In this document: one piece after another, positions 7,474 through 19,470 of the stretch
Position numbering within the stretch: position 1 is the first letter of the stretch
Layout: each line of letters opens with the position of its first letter
DNA from: SSF14 sp037045585
Lineage (GTDB): Bacteria; Actinomycetota; Acidimicrobiia; Acidimicrobiales; Microtrichaceae
Assembly: GCA_037045585.1 (NCBI GenBank)
Contig: JBAOIR010000065.1
Coordinates: forward strand, 62,001 to 126,000
DNA: 64,000 nucleotides
Direction of reading: 5' to 3'
Program-made: the position numbers and the translations under genes
The notes under the pieces: model-generated
Databases searched by the model: none
Seen by the model: the letters and a program-made list of their open reading frames with translations, nothing else
What the model was told of the DNA's origin: nothing

Positions 7474-10259
7474 ATGGATCTCACCGGCGTCCACGCCACC
7501 ATCCTTCCGGCGACCCCGGCTCGCCGGAGTCGACTCGCGCTGTGGGCGCCCGAGCGCAACGACGCGTTCAGCGTCGCGGCCGATGCCGAACCGGTCGAGC
7601 TGGTCTGGCCGGCGGGCAACGGTGTCAGACGCCGGACGGTCGTCGCCCGCCAGGTCGAGATCGGGCTCCTGCTCGACGCGCTGCTGGCCACGGGCAGTCA
7701 GCCGGTCACCGGATCGGTCGCGGCGTGGTCGGCGATCACGAAGGTCGTGCTCGGGCTCGTCGCCCGCGGCCGGCTGCAGCCGGCGATCTCGGCCGAGGGC
7801 GACGACCAGTGGGTGCTGAGCCCGCTCGACGACAAGGACCGGGCGGTGCGCGCCCACTTCGTGGAGCACCTTCCGCCGGCGGCCCACTGCCTGGTCGTCG
7901 GCGCCGGCCCGCCCGTCCGGATGCTGTCCGCCGATGCCGCGGTGGTGGCGTTCTACCAGGCGGTCGCTGACTCCCTGCCACGAACTGCGGCCGCGCCGCT
8001 CGCGGTCGGACAGACCGAATGGGCGTCGACCGACCCCAACGACGTGAGTCGCCTGCGCAACGTTCTCGTCGGCTCCGACGACGCCGAGCGCACGATCGTC
8101 GGCATCCGCTTGCGCCTGCCCGACGTCGACGATCTGCCGTTCGCCGTCGATGTCCAGCTCCGCTCGGCGGTCGACCCGACCCTGGTTGCCGACGCTGCCC
8201 AGCTGTGGGCCGGCACCGTCGCGTGGTACGAGCCCAGTTTCGACACCGATCTGTTGCGGTCCATCCGGCGGGGCGCCGCGATCTGGCCCCCGTTGCGACG
8301 GCTGCTCGACCAGCCGGAGCCGGCGTCGCTCGAGTTGGACGACGACGAGGCGATGGAGTTGTTCGGCGGCGCCGCCGTCGATCTCGGCGCCGCCGGCATC
8401 GAGGTCCTCATCCCGTCAGCGCTCACCCGAACACTGCGCGCCGAGGCCCACGTCGAGCCACCGCCGGGTGCCGAGGACGGGCCGTCGTCGTTCGATCTCG
8501 CATCGGTCTGCCACCTGACGTGGCGCGCCACGCTCGACGGTCGGCCGGTCAGCGACGCCGAGCTCGCGGCGTTGGCCGCCAGTCGGCGACCGCTGGTCAA
8601 GGTGAACGACGAGTGGGTCGTCGTCGATCCGCACGTCGTCGCCAAGCTCGCCCGGCGCGATCGGATGACAGCTGCCGACGCGTTGTCGGCGGCGCTCGGG
8701 GGCCAGGCCGTGGTCGACGACGAGGTCGTCGACGTGGTGGTCGACGGGCCGATCGCCGACCTCGCGGATCGCCTCCGCCGGGCGACCGGCCCGACCGAGC
8801 TCGCCGATCCTCCGGGGCTCGCCGTGGAGCTCCGCCCGTACCAGCGCCGTGGTGTCTCCTGGATCCAGGACATGTCGGTCCTCGGGTTCGGTGGAGTGCT
8901 CGCCGACGACATGGGTCTCGGCAAGACGATCCAGGTGATCGCGCTGCTGTTGCACCGCGCCGACCTGAGGGCGCAGGCCGGTCGTCCCGCCACCGCCGAT
9001 GGTCCGACGCTCGTGGTGTGCCCGGCGTCGGTCGTGTCGAACTGGCAGCGGGAGGTCGAACGGTTCGCTCCGGGCATGGCCGTGCGTTCCTACGTCGGTA
9101 CCGATCGCAGCCTCGGAGGACTGCGCGGCGACGAAGTGGTGGTCACGACCTACGGCCTGGCCCGTCGCGACCTCGCGAACCTGTCCGAGGTCGAGTGGGG
9201 CCTGGTCGTCGTGGACGAGGCCCAGCACATCAAGAACCCGAACTCGTCCACCGCCAAGGCGCTGCGCCGGGTTCCGTCGCGGGCGCGGTCGCGCTCACCG
9301 GTACTCCCGTCGAGAACCGGCTGACCGAACTCTGGGCGCTCCTCGACTGGACGACCCCGGGGCTGCTCGGCAGCGTCGAGACGTTCCGACGGCGCATCTC
9401 GATCCCGATCGAACGCGATCGGGACGAGGACGTCACCGCCCGGTTCGGTCGCATGATCGCTCCGTTCCTGCTGCGACGCCGCAAGGACGACCCGGCGATC
9501 GCGCCCGAGCTGCCGCCGAAGACCGAGACGGTGCACACCGTCTTGCTCACACCCGAGCAGGCGGGGCTCTACAAGGCGACGGCCGACGCCATCCTCGAGC
9601 AGATCTCGACCTCGGCCGGCATCGCCCGCCGAGGGTTGGTGCTCAAGCTCCTGACCGCGCTGAAGCAGATCTGCAACCATCCAGCGCATTACCTGGCGCA
9701 GGCCGGTCCGCTGCCCGCTCGATCGGGCAAGCTCGAGGCCTTCGACGAGCTGGTGGGAGCCATCACCGAAGCGGGCGACTCCACGCTGGTGTTCACCCAG
9801 TACGTGGTGATGGGAGACCTGCTCGTCGATCGCCTCGCCGAACTCGGCATCGAAGCGCGGTTCCTCAACGGCTCGGTCCCGCTCTCGAAGCGGTCGGTGA
9901 TGGTCGACGACTTCCAGGCGGGTCGCTTCCCGGTGTTCGTCATCTCCCTGAAGGCCGGCGGAACGGGGCTCAACCTCACCCGGGCGACGCACGTGGTGCA
10001 CTACGACCGCTGGTGGAACCCCGCCGTGGAGAACCAGGCGTCGGACCGCGCCTGGCGCATCGGGCAGGACCGGCCGGTGCAAGTGCACCAACTCATCTCC
10101 GAGGGCACGTTGGAGGAACGCATCGCCACCGTCCTCGACGCCAAGCAGGCGCTCGCGGACGCTGTGGTCGGCTCCGGCGAAGCGTGGCTCACCGAGCTCG
10201 GCAACGACGAGCTCGCGGCGCTCGTCGAACTGGGCCAGACCGGGACGGGTGCCGCCTGA
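7474..10259 (+). pseudogene. SNF2-family DEAD/DEAH helicase, frameshifted near 9288
   Basis: Reading ATG 7474 to about 9288 and then the next frame to 10259 gives a protein of about 928 residues. The N-terminal half is the SNF2-associated region of bacterial helicases. The motor then follows: GVLADDMGLGKTIQ (Walker A), VVVDEAQHIKN (DEAQ box), LTGTPVENRLTELW, FTQYVVMGDLL, LKAGGTGLNLTRA and RAWRIGQDRPVQVHQL. A one-base loss in gcgcggtcgcg breaks the frame between the DEAQ box and the L-T-G-T-P motif; both halves are otherwise intact, so sequencing error is likely. The stop overlaps the SWIM gene start (TGATG), the usual two-gene arrangement for this helicase. Confidence 0.85.
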
Positions 10260-11506
10260 TGCCGCAGAGGTTCGAGTTCTCGACGTCGTGGTGGGGGCAG
10301 GCCTGGGTGGACGCGCTCGAGAGCTCGGCGCGCGCCTCGACCCCAGCCGCCTGGGTCGGGGTCGCTCGTACGCCCGACAGGGTGCCGTGGGGGCCCTCAT
10401 GATCGACCCGGGCCGAGTCCGCTCGCGGGTATCGGGATCCCACGGTCGGCACTACGTCACCGAGGTCGAGGTGCGCCGGATCCCCGATGCGGCGTGGGAT
10501 CCGGTGGTCGACGTGTTGGCGTCGAAGTCCGCCCACGCCGCAGCGCTCGCCGACGGCGAGCTCGACCCCGCCATCGTCGCCGACGTGCGGGCGGCCGGCG
10601 TCGAGCTGCTGCCGGGTCCCGGCGATCTCCGGCCCCACTGCACGTGCCCGGACTGGGCCGAGCCGTGCAAGCACGCGGCTGCGGTCTGTTACCTCGTCGC
10701 CGCCGAGCTCGACCGCGACCCGTTCCTGCTGTTCCTCCTGCGCGGGCTGCCGTGTGAGGCGCTCGTGGCGATGATGGCGGAGCGGCGCCGCGGCGGCGCC
10801 GGCGGGGCGGGGGACGCTGTCCGCGGGGTCGTCGCAGCGACGGCCTGGGCGGGGTGGACCCTTGACGGCCGCGAGGACGTGGCGGAGGCGGACGCCGATG
10901 CTGCCCTGCCCCGCGCGCTGGCTCGGCACATCGCGACGCCGGCGCACCCGGGGCGTCCGGCGCCGTGGGAGGCGCGGATCGCGCCGGGTGACCCGGTCGA
11001 TCCCCGGCGTGTCGACGAGCTGGCCGAGGACGCGACCGACCGGGCGTGGCTGATGTTGGCCGATGCGGCTCCGTCGGGGCTCGCCGCGAGTGTGTGGGGA
11101 GATCTGGCCCGCCGCGCCGGCGCCGCCCATCCCCGCGAAACTCGCGACGCTGGCCACCAGGACCCGTCTCGCCACGTCCACGCTCAACGTGTGGGCTGCC
11201 GCGTGGGAACGAGGCGGCGATCTCGGTGTCCAGGTCGTGGCCGACGAGGACTCCTGGTCGATCGACCAGTCCCGCTTGGCGGCCGGTCGCGACCAGCTCG
11301 TCGAGATGGGGTTCCCCAAACGATCGGTCGCACTCAACTACGACAGCCTCGGCATGCCGAAGGGGGTCAAGATCGTGGTCGGGCCCGACGGTCGTTGGTA
11401 CCACCTGCAGTTCCGCAGTGGTCCTCGCGGCACCCCCGACCAGGTGCACCTCGCCGCGGCACCGTCCGACGACATCGCTGACGTGATCGAGCCCCCGCTC
11501 GCCTGA
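10259..11506 (+). pseudogene. SWIM zinc-finger protein paired with SNF2 helicase, two frameshifts
   Basis: It starts at ATG 10259, which overlaps the helicase stop. Conserved blocks fall in three frames: FEFSTSWWGQAWVDALE (frame of 10259), then LDPSRLGRGRSYARQGAVG and the SWIM motif CTCPDWAEPCKHAAAVCY (C-x-C-x(n)-C-x-H), then IPAKLATLATRTRLATSTLN and VAADEDSW-like residues to the stop at 11504-11506. Breaks lie near 10350 (GCGCGCGC run) and near 11122 (GGCGCCGCCC). The reconstructed length is about 413 residues. SWIM domains bind nucleic acid or protein; pairing with SNF2 suggests a joint role in DNA or RNA-protein remodelling. The process is unknown. Confidence 0.75.
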
Positions 11507-11515
11507 CCGTCCGGT

Positions 11516-12724
11516 TCAGTTCGCCGTCGGGATCTCGAAATCGAACGGACTCATGAGCCACCGTGTCAGGTCGCCGGGGTGGTCGCCGTCGACGAGGAAC
11601 CGGGCGAACTCGACACCGGGAAGATCGTAGGACAGCGATGCCTTCCCGGCGGTGAACACCCCCGGCGATGCGGCGAGGAGCACGGCGGTCGTTGCAACCG
11701 CCGTCGTCGCCCTGGACCCGGCGAGGCCGGTGAGCCGTGCGCCGTCGACCTTCGCCAGCGTGCGCCGGCTCAGCACGGCCGCCCCCACGAGCAGGGGAGC
11801 GGTCGTGAGGGAGTACACACGAGTTTCGTCGAGGGTCGCGAGCATCGGAACGACGGCGAGGAGCGCTGCACCGCCGAGCAGCAACCAGTGGCGGCGGAGG
11901 TCATCGGGCCACGTTGCGCCCGACTTCGCGAACCGGATCGCGGTGACGGCGATGCCGATCCAGAGCGGTCCCCACAGGGCGTAGAGGATGACGCCGTTCG
12001 ACTGGAGGTGGTGCTCGACGAATCCGGACACACCGAGGTCCAGGAACGATGTGCGAGGGGTCGTGATCACGATGTCGTTGACGCGGAGGTACAGCTCGGT
12101 GACGACCCGTCCGGCGGCGACGCCTCCGACGAGCGTCACCAGCTCGATCGAGACCCGTCGTCGTATCGGGTCGTCGGGGCCGGCCTCGACGATCACGAGC
12201 CGGACGATCGTGCCGACGAGAGCCGCGATCGCACCCTGCTCGGCGTGGGTGAGGCCGAGCAGCGCGGCGAGCGCGAATGCCGCGGGGCGACGACGGGCGA
12301 CCACGATGCCGAGTGCGAGCGGGAACGTGAGAGCGTCGGGTTGACCCAGCCATTCCATGCACACCGTCAGCGCCGGAGATGCGGCCACGAGGATGCACAG
12401 AAGGCGGGCCACCTCGTAACCGAACCGCCGGTGGGCGACGACGATCACCGCGCCGAGGCCGAGGAGGAGCACCACGAGGTGGAGCCGGGCGTACTCATGC
12501 GGCTCGGTCTGGTGCAGGACGCGGGCGAGTGTCGGACCGGTGAGGTTGGTCAGCAGGTAGTCGCCGTCGAAGCCGTTGCCGAAGGGGTTGCGGCCCAGGT
12601 TCTTCGAGATCGCCGTGAAGAACGCCAGGTTGAACGTCGCCCACAGGCGATTGTGCAGGAGCGCGACCGCCACGGCGACGGCGCCCCAGGCGGCGAGGCG
12701 GGCGGGTCCGCGGTCGGGGAGCAC
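11516..12724 (-). CDS. Polytopic membrane protein, GT-C-like, function unknown
   Basis: The protein has 402 residues and eight to ten hydrophobic segments. After helix 1 a long loop (LRNPFG-like region, then FDGDYLLTNLTGPTLARVLHQ) carries acidic residues in the place where GT-C glycosyltransferases have their catalytic Asp, but no family signature is certain. I chose the GTG at 12724 because an AGGAAGG ribosome site lies 5 nt upstream; a more upstream ATG at 12787 would add 21 poorly coding residues. It is convergent with the SWIM gene, 9 bp apart. Confidence 0.6.
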   Translation of the reverse strand: MLPDRGPARLAAWGAVAVAVALLHNRLWATFNLAFFTAISKNLGRNPFGNGFDGDYLLTNLTGPTLARVLHQTEPHEYARLHLVVLLLGLGAVIVVAHRRFGYEVARLLCILVAASPALTVCMEWLGQPDALTFPLALGIVVARRRPAAFALAALLGLTHAEQGAIAALVGTIVRLVIVEAGPDDPIRRRVSIELVTLVGGVAAGRVVTELYLRVNDIVITTPRTSFLDLGVSGFVEHHLQSNGVILYALWGPLWIGIAVTAIRFAKSGATWPDDLRRHWLLLGGAALLAVVPMLATLDETRVYSLTTAPLLVGAAVLSRRTLAKVDGARLTGLAGSRATTAVATTAVLLAASPGVFTAGKASLSYDLPGVEFARFLVDGDHPGDLTRWLMSPFDFEIPTAN

Positions 12725-12726
12725 GC

Positions 12727-12950
12727 GTGCCTTCCTACACCATCGGTTCTCCGGGTCACGCCATCTCGACGGTGGTGACACTCGCACCGGTTGTCAGCTC
12801 ATCTGGCTCGAGCCGGATCGGCTGGTGCCGCAGTCGCCGGCACCCGACCCCAACGTGCCCGGTGAGCCGGGCGTGGACGATCCTCGGGGTCTTGCGGGCA
12901 TCTTCCTCGGGATCGCCAGCCTGGTGCCGTTCCCGATCTGCTCGGGCTGA
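12727..12950 (+). pseudogene. Possible small frameshifted gene
   Basis: GTG 12727 has GGGGAG 5 nt upstream and opens VPSYTIGSPGHAISTVVTL. After a one-base shift near 12793 the next frame continues through a Pro-rich stretch to DDPRGLAGIFLGIASLVPFP and a stop at 12948-12950. Both parts have high GC at third positions. Together they would give about 74 residues. It lies in the gap between two minus-strand genes and its 5' end overlaps the 5' region of one of them. Support is coding bias only; it may be a relic. Confidence 0.25.
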
Positions 12951-12961
12951 TCCTCCGACGC

Positions 12962-13549
12962 TCAGTCCTGTTTGGTCTTGGCGGCGGCCTTCTTGGCCTT
13001 CTTCCACTCCCGCACCTGGGCGAGGGTGGCGGCGTCGGCGACGTCGGCCACCGATCGCGGCTGCGAGTCGCTGAACGGTGCGGCCGCTTCCTCCCAACCG
13101 GCCGGCTGCTTGCCGAACCGTTTGGCGAGGATCGCCATGAAGATCTTGGCCTTCTCGTCGCCGTAGCCCGGCACCTCGCGCAGGCGGCGGTAGAGCTCGT
13201 CGCCGGAGGGGACCCGGTTCCAGATCTTCGCCGCGTTGCCGTCGTAGTGCTCGACGAGGAACGCGCACACGTCCCAGATGCGCTTGCCCATCGAGCCGGG
13301 GAAGCGGTGGATGGCGGGCTTGTCACAACAGATGGTGACGAACTCGTCGCGGTCCATCGCCGCGATCGTGTGGGCGTCGAGCGTGCCGCCGAGGCGCTCC
13401 TTGAGGGTGTACGGACCGAGGAACGCCCATTCCATCGGAACCTGCTGGTCGAGCAGCATGCCGAGAAGCAGCGCCAACGGATCCTCGACCAGGAGTTGGT
13501 TGGCCTCGGGGGTGTTGGTGATCGGGATCGTCGCCTTCTTCGTCGCCAT
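12962..13549 (-). CDS. HhH-GPD-family base-excision repair-like protein
   Basis: The protein has 195 residues. The N-terminal region LLGMLLDQQVPMEWAFLGPY matches an uncharacterised actinobacterial HhH-GPD family (TIGR03252). A helix-hairpin-helix reading REVPGYGDEKAKIFMAILAK follows near residues 125-145. The Cys residues that hold the iron-sulfur cluster in MutY/EndoIII are absent, and the glycosylase lysine is not obvious, so the substrate lesion is unknown. The Lys-rich C-terminus may contact DNA. A TAGGCT hexamer lies 8 nt before the ATG, suggesting a leaderless transcript. Confidence 0.8.
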   Translation of the reverse strand: MATKKATIPITNTPEANQLLVEDPLALLLGMLLDQQVPMEWAFLGPYTLKERLGGTLDAHTIAAMDRDEFVTICCDKPAIHRFPGSMGKRIWDVCAFLVEHYDGNAAKIWNRVPSGDELYRRLREVPGYGDEKAKIFMAILAKRFGKQPAGWEEAAAPFSDSQPRSVADVADAATLAQVREWKKAKKAAAKTKQD

Positions 13550-13557
13550 GGCCCGGC

Positions 13558-13563
13558 AGCCTA
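13558..13563 (-). promoter_or_regulatory. Leaderless-type -10 element for the HhH-GPD gene
   Basis: TAGGCT on the minus strand, 8 nt before the ATG at 13549. No ribosome site lies between them. Confidence 0.5.
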
Positions 13564-13579
13564 GAACGATCCCAACTTT

Positions 13580-13635
13580 GGGGTTTTGTACTGCGAAACG
13601 AGCCACGGTTGGCGTCGGTCGCAGTACAGAACCCC
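13580..13635. terminator. Long intergenic hairpin downstream of aceE
   Basis: Arms 13580-13596 (GGGGTTTTGTACTGCGA) and 13619-13635 (TCGCAGTACAGAACCCC) pair over 17 bp, with one G-T/A-C type mismatch, around a 22-nt loop. It lies just after the aceE stop and just before the HhH-GPD promoter, so it probably ends aceE transcription. There is no U tract. The ACAGAAC core recurs in another hairpin at 40175-40185. Confidence 0.5.
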
Positions 13636-13643
13636 CCGGTTAG

Positions 13644-16349
<2,706 letters not shown>

Positions 16350-16397
16350 GGTCGGGGGGAACCTCCGCGATCGTTCAGTTGCGGCCCACCTTACGAC

Positions 16398-16403
16398 TAC
16401 GGT
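16398..16403 (+). promoter_or_regulatory. Leaderless-type -10 element for rnhA
   Basis: TACGGT, then 7 nt, then GTG 16411. The -10 candidate of the divergent aceE (TAAGGT on the minus strand, 16388-16393) lies 5 bp away, so the two promoters occupy the same short region. Confidence 0.5.
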
Positions 16404-16410
16404 CCCCCGG

Positions 16411-16944
16411 GTGAGCCTCACCACCGAGCCCGGGCCCATCCGCGTCGTCTACACCGATGGCGCGTGCCGCGGGAATCCCGGACCCGGCGGGTGGGCGTGG
16501 GCGCTCGACGAGGATCGCTTCGCGTCCGGGTTCGACGTGGACACGACGAACCAGCGGATGGAGATCCTCGCCGCGTACCAGGCAGTGCGCTCGCTCGACG
16601 GCCTGCTCGAGGTCCGGAGTGATTCGACCTACGTCGTGAACTGCTTCGTGAAGCAGTGGCACCGCGGATGGCACTCGCGGGGGTGGCTCAACTCCCAGAA
16701 GCAGCCCGTTGCCAACCGTGACCTGTGGGAGCCGTTCATCGATCTCGTCCTCGGGCGCGGCGACGTCCGCTTCACGTGGGTCAAGGGACACAGCACCGAC
16801 ACGATGAACCAGCTGGTCGACCGGCTCGCCGTCGAGGCATCGCGTGTGGGTGAGGGCCGCACGGGTGGCGACTTCGAGTTCCCGGTGGCACCCGAACGCC
16901 CCGTGCCGGTCGCGCCGGCGGCCGTGCAGTCCCAGCTCTTCTGA
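16411..16944 (+). CDS. rnhA: Ribonuclease HI
   Basis: The protein has 177 residues. It cleaves the RNA strand of RNA-DNA hybrids. The four carboxylates are visible: D16 in VVYTDGACRGNPGPGGW, E51 in NQRMEILAA, D71 in VRSDSTYVVN and the Asp of NQLVDRLAVEA. The basic handle region reads KQWHRGWHSRGW. Beyond the core there is a Pro-rich tail of about 35 residues ending in QSQLF. The GTG start is fixed by the TACGGT hexamer. It is convergent with the J-domain gene (6 bp gap). Confidence 0.92.
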   Translation: MSLTTEPGPIRVVYTDGACRGNPGPGGWAWALDEDRFASGFDVDTTNQRMEILAAYQAVRSLDGLLEVRSDSTYVVNCFVKQWHRGWHSRGWLNSQKQPVANRDLWEPFIDLVLGRGDVRFTWVKGHSTDTMNQLVDRLAVEASRVGEGRTGGDFEFPVAPERPVPVAPAAVQSQLF

Positions 16945-16950
16945 CCTGGG

Positions 16951-17436
16951 TCAGCGCGGGTTCTGGCGCCGGTCCCCGCCGGTGCGGCGGTCAGAGCTCG
17001 TGCGCAGCTGCTGCAGCTCACCGTACGCCCGGTTGATCCGTTTGATCTCGACCTCGGCCTGCGCCACGACCTCGGCGGGGTGATCGACGAAGCGGTCGGG
17101 ATGGAACTCCTTCACGAGGGAACGGTGCGCGGTCACGATCTCGGACCAGTCGGCGGTCGGCGCGACCTTGAGCACGTCGTAGGGGCTCTCGCCGCGGAAG
17201 TCGTCGTCTCCTTCGGCTGGCTCGTCGAACAGCGACTCGTAGGTGTAGTACCCGGTGAACCCGCTCGGTGCCTCCTGCAGCACCGTCGCCGTCCCGCCGC
17301 CGATGAAGGCCGTGTCCACCATGTCGATCTGTGGGCCCTTCGTCCGGTCCTCGTTCAGACGCGGCAGCCGGACCTGCCCGCCGGGGAACGATCGCGCTGC
17401 CCGCCCTGCCACACCGCCGTCACGCATCTGGTCCAT
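16951..17436 (-). CDS. J-domain protein
   Basis: The protein has 161 residues. A C-terminal J-domain (about residues 92-150) reads SPYDVLKVAPTADWSEIVTA then LVKEFHPDRFVDHP, with the H-P-D motif needed to stimulate a DnaK ATPase. There is no Gly/Phe region and no zinc finger, so it is a specialised co-chaperone rather than general DnaJ. The N-terminal 90 residues (GGVAGRAARSFPGGQVRLPR, then VDTAFIGGGTATVLQ) are of unknown type and probably give target choice. The start is the ATG at 17436. Confidence 0.8.
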   Translation of the reverse strand: MDQMRDGGVAGRAARSFPGGQVRLPRLNEDRTKGPQIDMVDTAFIGGGTATVLQEAPSGFTGYYTYESLFDEPAEGDDDFRGESPYDVLKVAPTADWSEIVTAHRSLVKEFHPDRFVDHPAEVVAQAEVEIKRINRAYGELQQLRTSSDRRTGGDRRQNPR

Positions 17437-17532
17437 AGGACCTGTATCGGTCGAACCGTCGCGAAACTTCACCCTTCTCGGCGCGGGACTTCTCGCATTC
17501 CCCCGGCAGGGCACGGCGGTGCCGGACTGGAC

Positions 17533-17558
17533 TTGACCGACCGGTCAACGCCTAGGCT
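17533..17558 (+). promoter_or_regulatory. TetR-like palindrome and leaderless promoter of the SDR gene
   Basis: TTGACCGACCGGTCAA (17533-17548) is a 16-bp sequence symmetric at 14 positions, the style of TetR-family operators. TAGGCT (17553-17558) follows and lies 7 nt before ATG 17566. Repressor binding would cover the -35 region. The regulator is not in this window. Confidence 0.5.
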
Positions 17559-17565
17559 TCCCCCC

Positions 17566-18339
17566 ATGGAAATCACGGGATCATCAGCAGTCGTCACGGG
17601 TGGTGCGTCGGGCCTCGGCGAGGCCACGGCCAAGCTCCTGGCGGCGAAGGGCATGAAGGTCGTGGTCATGGACCTCGGCCACCAGCAGGAGAAGGGCGAT
17701 GCGCTCGCCAAGGAAATCGGTGGTCTGTTCGTCGCCGCCGACGTCACCGACGCTGAGCAGGTCCAGGCGGCCATCGATGCCGCCGTCGAAATGGGTCCGC
17801 TCAAGGCGCTCGTCAACTGCGCCGGCATCGGCTGGGCCAGCCGGACCATCGGCAAGAACGGCGAGCCGCACGACCTCGACATCTTCCGTCGAGTCATCGA
17901 GATCAACCTCATCGGCACGTTCAACTGCATCCGCCTCGCGGCCTCGGCGATGAACGCCAACGAGGGTGACGCGGACGGTGCCAAGGGCGCCATCGTCAAC
18001 ACCGCCTCGGTCGCCGCCTACGACGGCCAGATCGGCCAGGCCGCCTACTCGGCGTCCAAGGGTGGCGTCGTCGGCATGACGCTGACCATCGCCCGCGACC
18101 TCGGCGCTGCCGGCATCCGGGTCAACACCATCGCCCCGGGCCTCATCGATACCCCGATCTACGGCGAGGGTGAGCACGCCGATGCCTTCAAGGCGAAGCT
18201 CGGTGAGTCGGTCCTCTTCCCGCGCCGGCTCGGTGTGTCCGAGGAGTTCGCGTCGCTCGCGCTCGAGCTGATCACGAACAGCTACATCAACGCCCAGGAC
18301 ATCCGCATCGACGGCGGCATCCGGATGCCCCCGAAGTGA
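17566..18339 (+). CDS. SDR-family dehydrogenase, type II 3-hydroxyacyl-CoA dehydrogenase-like
   Basis: The protein has 257 residues. The N-terminus has the nucleotide-binding motif TGGASGLGEA and an Asp after strand 2 (VVVMDLG), which favours NAD over NADP. NCAGIG follows, and the catalytic Ser-Tyr-Lys are in VNTASVAAYDG and AAYSASKGGVVG. The overall pattern resembles HSD17B10-type 3-hydroxyacyl-CoA dehydrogenases, so it probably oxidises a 3-hydroxyacyl-CoA in fatty acid or branched-chain breakdown. A TetR-like palindrome directly upstream fits substrate-induced control. It is convergent with the HAD phosphatase (12 bp gap). Confidence 0.8.
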   Translation: MEITGSSAVVTGGASGLGEATAKLLAAKGMKVVVMDLGHQQEKGDALAKEIGGLFVAADVTDAEQVQAAIDAAVEMGPLKALVNCAGIGWASRTIGKNGEPHDLDIFRRVIEINLIGTFNCIRLAASAMNANEGDADGAKGAIVNTASVAAYDGQIGQAAYSASKGGVVGMTLTIARDLGAAGIRVNTIAPGLIDTPIYGEGEHADAFKAKLGESVLFPRRLGVSEEFASLALELITNSYINAQDIRIDGGIRMPPK

Positions 18340-18351
18340 CGCGAGTCTGAG

Positions 18352-18972
18352 TCAGTCGTTCTGCTTGGCCCGTCGCCCCACCCAGGTGGGGTGATGGGCC
18401 ATGCCGAGCAGGTGCTCGTCGCCTGAGCTGTCGCCGTAGGCCCAGAGCTCGAACGGTTCGTCGCCGAGCCACTCCCGGAGCCGGGTCTCCTTGTGCTCCC
18501 GCCTGACGTTGGGCGTGGTGAGCGCACCGGTCAGGACGCCGTCGGTGTCGGCCTCCATCTCGACGGCGATCACGTGGTGGAACCCCAGGTCGGACGCGAT
18601 GGGGCGCAGGTAGTACACGAGCGATGCGCTCACGATCACGAGGTCGTGCCCGCTCGTGCGGTGGTGGGCGATCCGTTCGATCGACGACCGTCGGAAGCCG
18701 CGGGGCAACCGGTTCGCGTAGCGGATGCCCGCCTCGACGATGTCGTCCTCCCGGCGTCCGCCGAGGATGCGCCCGAGGACGCCTTCCTTCGCGGCGTTGC
18801 GTTGCGTGCTCGACCGGGCGCCGTGGGCCAGGCGCGGCGACTCGGCGGCGAACGCCCGTGCCAGCGCGGGGCGCCCACCGACGAATTCGAGGAAGCCGAC
18901 CAGGGTGTCGCGCTCGGTGATCGTGCCGTCGAAGTCCCAGGCCGCGACCCGTCGCACGGAGTCGTCGCTCAT
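18352..18972 (-). CDS. HAD-IB family phosphatase, SerB-like
   Basis: The protein has 206 residues. The catalytic motif is D13-F-D15-G-T in AAWDFDGTITERD; the later motifs are VIVSASLVYYLRP (Ser) and LWAYGDSSGDEHLL (Asp). The helical cap between them places it in subfamily IB with phosphoserine phosphatase-like enzymes; some members act on lysophospholipids or other small phosphoesters, so the substrate is open. The ATG at 18972 follows the stop of the SRPBCC gene by 4 nt, suggesting an operon of the three minus-strand genes from 20367 down. Confidence 0.8.
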   Translation of the reverse strand: MSDDSVRRVAAWDFDGTITERDTLVGFLEFVGGRPALARAFAAESPRLAHGARSSTQRNAAKEGVLGRILGGRREDDIVEAGIRYANRLPRGFRRSSIERIAHHRTSGHDLVIVSASLVYYLRPIASDLGFHHVIAVEMEADTDGVLTGALTTPNVRREHKETRLREWLGDEPFELWAYGDSSGDEHLLGMAHHPTWVGRRAKQND

Positions 18973-18976
18973 GTGA

Positions 18977-19438
18977 CTACAGGGCGCTCGCCCGGTTGGT
19001 GACGAACGCGTCGAGCTTCTCGAGGGTCCGTTCCATGTTGGGTACGTGCTTGGTGGGGTACCCGACGAGCTCGATCGCCTTCGGGACACGAGCCGTCGAC
19101 CAGTCGAACGTTTCGACGACCTCGGTACGGGGAACGCCGTCGACGGGCTCGAGCTCGTTCAGCTCGTAGCGCCAGCGGTGTCCGCCGATGTGGGCCCACG
19201 CGATACGGCGATCCTGTTCGAACTCCACGACGGTGCTGCCGATCGTGTACGGCACGCCCATGCGCATGCGCATCGCGAACTTCGAACCCAGGTGCAGCGG
19301 CTCCGCCTTGCCCTTCGAACCCTTCACCGTGCCCGAGCCGTCGATCACGTGGTGCATCGAGGCGTCGGCGACGACCTTGAAGATCACTGCGGGCGTCGCG
19401 GCGATGACTCGACTGACCGAGACCTGTTGGGCTGACAT
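18977..19438 (-). CDS. SRPBCC-fold lipid/ligand-binding protein
   Basis: The protein has 153 residues. The sequence MSAQQVSVSRVIAATPAVIFKVVADASMHH followed by DGSGTV is the N-terminal strand-helix signature of the START-like SRPBCC (polyketide cyclase/CoxG-like) superfamily. The family binds hydrophobic ligands in a cavity; catalysis is not implied. It sits between a YfcH-like epimerase and a HAD phosphatase on the same strand. The ATG at 19438 is used. Confidence 0.75.
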   Translation of the reverse strand: MSAQQVSVSRVIAATPAVIFKVVADASMHHVIDGSGTVKGSKGKAEPLHLGSKFAMRMRMGVPYTIGSTVVEFEQDRRIAWAHIGGHRWRYELNELEPVDGVPRTEVVETFDWSTARVPKAIELVGYPTKHVPNMERTLEKLDAFVTNRASAL

Positions 19439-19470
19439 GGGGTGCTCCGGGGGTGTTGATGGATCAGGGC

